Shown: in pieces, positions 59,689 through 64,000 of the stretch | Position numbering within the stretch: the stretch's first letter is position 1 | Layout of the letters: every line of letters begins with the position of its first letter | From: Geomonas diazotrophica | GTDB lineage: Bacteria; Desulfobacterota; Desulfuromonadia; Geobacterales; Geobacteraceae | Assembly (NCBI RefSeq): GCF_018919385.1 | Contig: NZ_JAHLMF010000006.1 | Location: forward strand, 186,001 to 250,000 | Reading direction: 5' to 3' | Length of the DNA: 64,000 nucleotides | Notes under the pieces: model-generated | What the model was told of the DNA's origin: nothing | The model's input: only the letters and a program-made list of their open reading frames with translations | Databases searched by the model: none | Translations under genes and position numbers: made by a program

Positions 59689-60275
59689 TTCAGCGCCTCG
59701 AGTTCCCGCTCCAGCTGTTGCACCCGGGCATCGTCCTCGCGCACTTCCACCAACTTCTTGTAGTAGGCGGCACGGGCGGCGCTCGACGAAGACAAGGCGC
59801 GGTTCTTACTGACGTAGGGATTCTTCTCGTCGGTCGTCTTCCCCTCGGCAAGCTGTTTCTGGAATTCCTTGGCCTCGTCCGGGGTCGGGGTGCGTCCCTT
59901 GGTCACCATCCACTTGTGATGCAGCTTCTGCAGCTCCTGCTTTTTCCCCTCCAGGCCGCTTCGAGCCTGGGCGAGCTCGGCGGCAACACGCGCCCGCTGC
60001 GTGCTCTTGGCATCGGCAGCGGTTGCCGCGGCGGCAGCTTCCTTTGCTGCCGGGGGCACCGCCGGAGCTTCCGGCTTCGGCACGGTCGCCGCGGGCTTCG
60101 CGGCGCTCGCCGGATCGACCTCCCGGGCGCGCTTTAGGTACTTGTCCGGTATGCGGTCGGAGTCGTCGGTGAAGTGAACGGTTCCGGCATCGTCGCGCCA
60201 CTGGTAGGTGCCGCCCAAGGCCAGCGCGGGCGCTGCAAGGAGAAAAACCGTGGCAACCATCGTCGTTCGTCGCAT
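59685..60275 (-). CDS. DUF4124-domain periplasmic protein with long coiled coil
   Basis: 196 residues from ATG 60275, GGAGGGGAC before it (an upstream ATG at 60329 is not needed). Signal peptide TMVATVFLLAAPALALGG, DUF4124 domain (YQWRDDAGTVHFTDDSDRIP), an Ala/Pro-rich linker and a charged coiled coil (ELAQARSGLEGKKQELQKLH; KLVEVREDDARVQQLERELE). DUF4124 domains are small carbohydrate- or envelope-associated modules found before peptidases and transglycosylases. It is coupled to the M28 gene. Confidence 0.85.
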   Translation of the reverse strand: MRRTTMVATVFLLAAPALALGGTYQWRDDAGTVHFTDDSDRIPDKYLKRAREVDPASAAKPAATVPKPEAPAVPPAAKEAAAAATAADAKSTQRARVAAELAQARSGLEGKKQELQKLHHKWMVTKGRTPTPDEAKEFQKQLAEGKTTDEKNPYVSKNRALSSSSAARAAYYKKLVEVREDDARVQQLERELEALK

Positions 60276-60421
60276 GTCCCCTCCGGGAATGGCAAAAAGG
60301 TGCAGTCCAAGGGTGAAGATAATATGCAAGTAGCCGCGTTTGTCAATTTTCTTTTGCCGCGTCTCATCTTTTCAGATCGCAGGGCAGCCGCTCCCGTAGA
60401 GCGTGGCGTCCCGGCAGACGC

Positions 60422-60447
60422 AAAAGGGCCGGGGAAAACCCCGGCCC
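60422..60447 (-). terminator. Intrinsic terminator of nifJ
   Basis: Inverted repeat GGGCCGGGG/CCCCGGCCC (60426-60447, loop of four A) followed on the minus strand by TTTT (60425-60422). It is 27 bases past the nifJ stop. Confidence 0.8.
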
Positions 60448-60474
60448 TCTCTGTTGCCGCAGCATCGGTTGCCG

Positions 60475-64000
<3,526 letters not shown>

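Overview
The window looks like a chromosomal segment of a GC-rich Geobacter-type bacterium (Desulfuromonadota, Geomonas/Citrifermentans-like). The basis is the multiheme c-type cytochromes, a multisubunit hydrogenase-related (Ehr) membrane complex, large PAS/CHASE hybrid kinases, a single-chain pyruvate:ferredoxin oxidoreductase and a GEMM-I riboswitch of the type described in Geobacter. This assignment is inferred from gene content; no database search was possible.

Layout. 1-5.1 kb: partial TamA-like assembly factor, GNAT acetyltransferase, M20 peptidase, a frameshifted triheme cytochrome with a small periplasmic partner, and NamZ (muramidase). About 5.05-5.24 kb: an unassigned structured RNA candidate with its own terminator on the minus strand. 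5.4-15.8 kb: chemoreceptor, MurB, two hybrid histidine kinases, a PilZ protein, a cold-shock protein and a lipoprotein. 15.9-29.3 kb: an energy-conserving Ehr-type cluster (NuoB-, NuoCD-, HyfF-, HyfE-, NuoH-like subunits and two NuoL-like subunits) interrupted by a divergent three-gene periplasmic module (tetraheme cytochrome, Tat-type ferredoxin, NrfD). An HTH-PtsN fusion protein starts the far operon. 29.5-31 kb: a seven-heme NapC/NirT-type cytochrome.

31.3-47.9 kb is housekeeping: era, a radical SAM gene and rnc; tmk, holB, yaaT and metG; a YdcF-like gene; rpmB; ridA, rel, rpoZ, gmk, yicC and galE; pyk; and tag. 47.9-55.6 kb is signalling: a periplasmic basic-repeat protein, a PAS-GGDEF-EAL protein controlled by an apparent cGAMP/c-di-GMP riboswitch with an intrinsic terminator, a triple-PAS histidine kinase, a Sel1 protein and an NtrC-type regulator with an altered GAFTGA loop. 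55.7-64 kb: SurA/PpiC-type isomerase, a frameshifted secreted protein, a 54-residue protein under a strong promoter, CHAD protein, M28 peptidase, DUF4124 protein and the bulk of nifJ (PFOR), cut by the window edge.

The genes describe an anaerobe that oxidises pyruvate through PFOR. It moves electrons through quinone-linked membrane modules and periplasmic cytochromes, and it invests in nucleotide second messengers: (p)ppGpp, c-di-GMP and probably cGAMP. Three small genes carry single-base frameshifts. They could be real decay or residual sequence errors.
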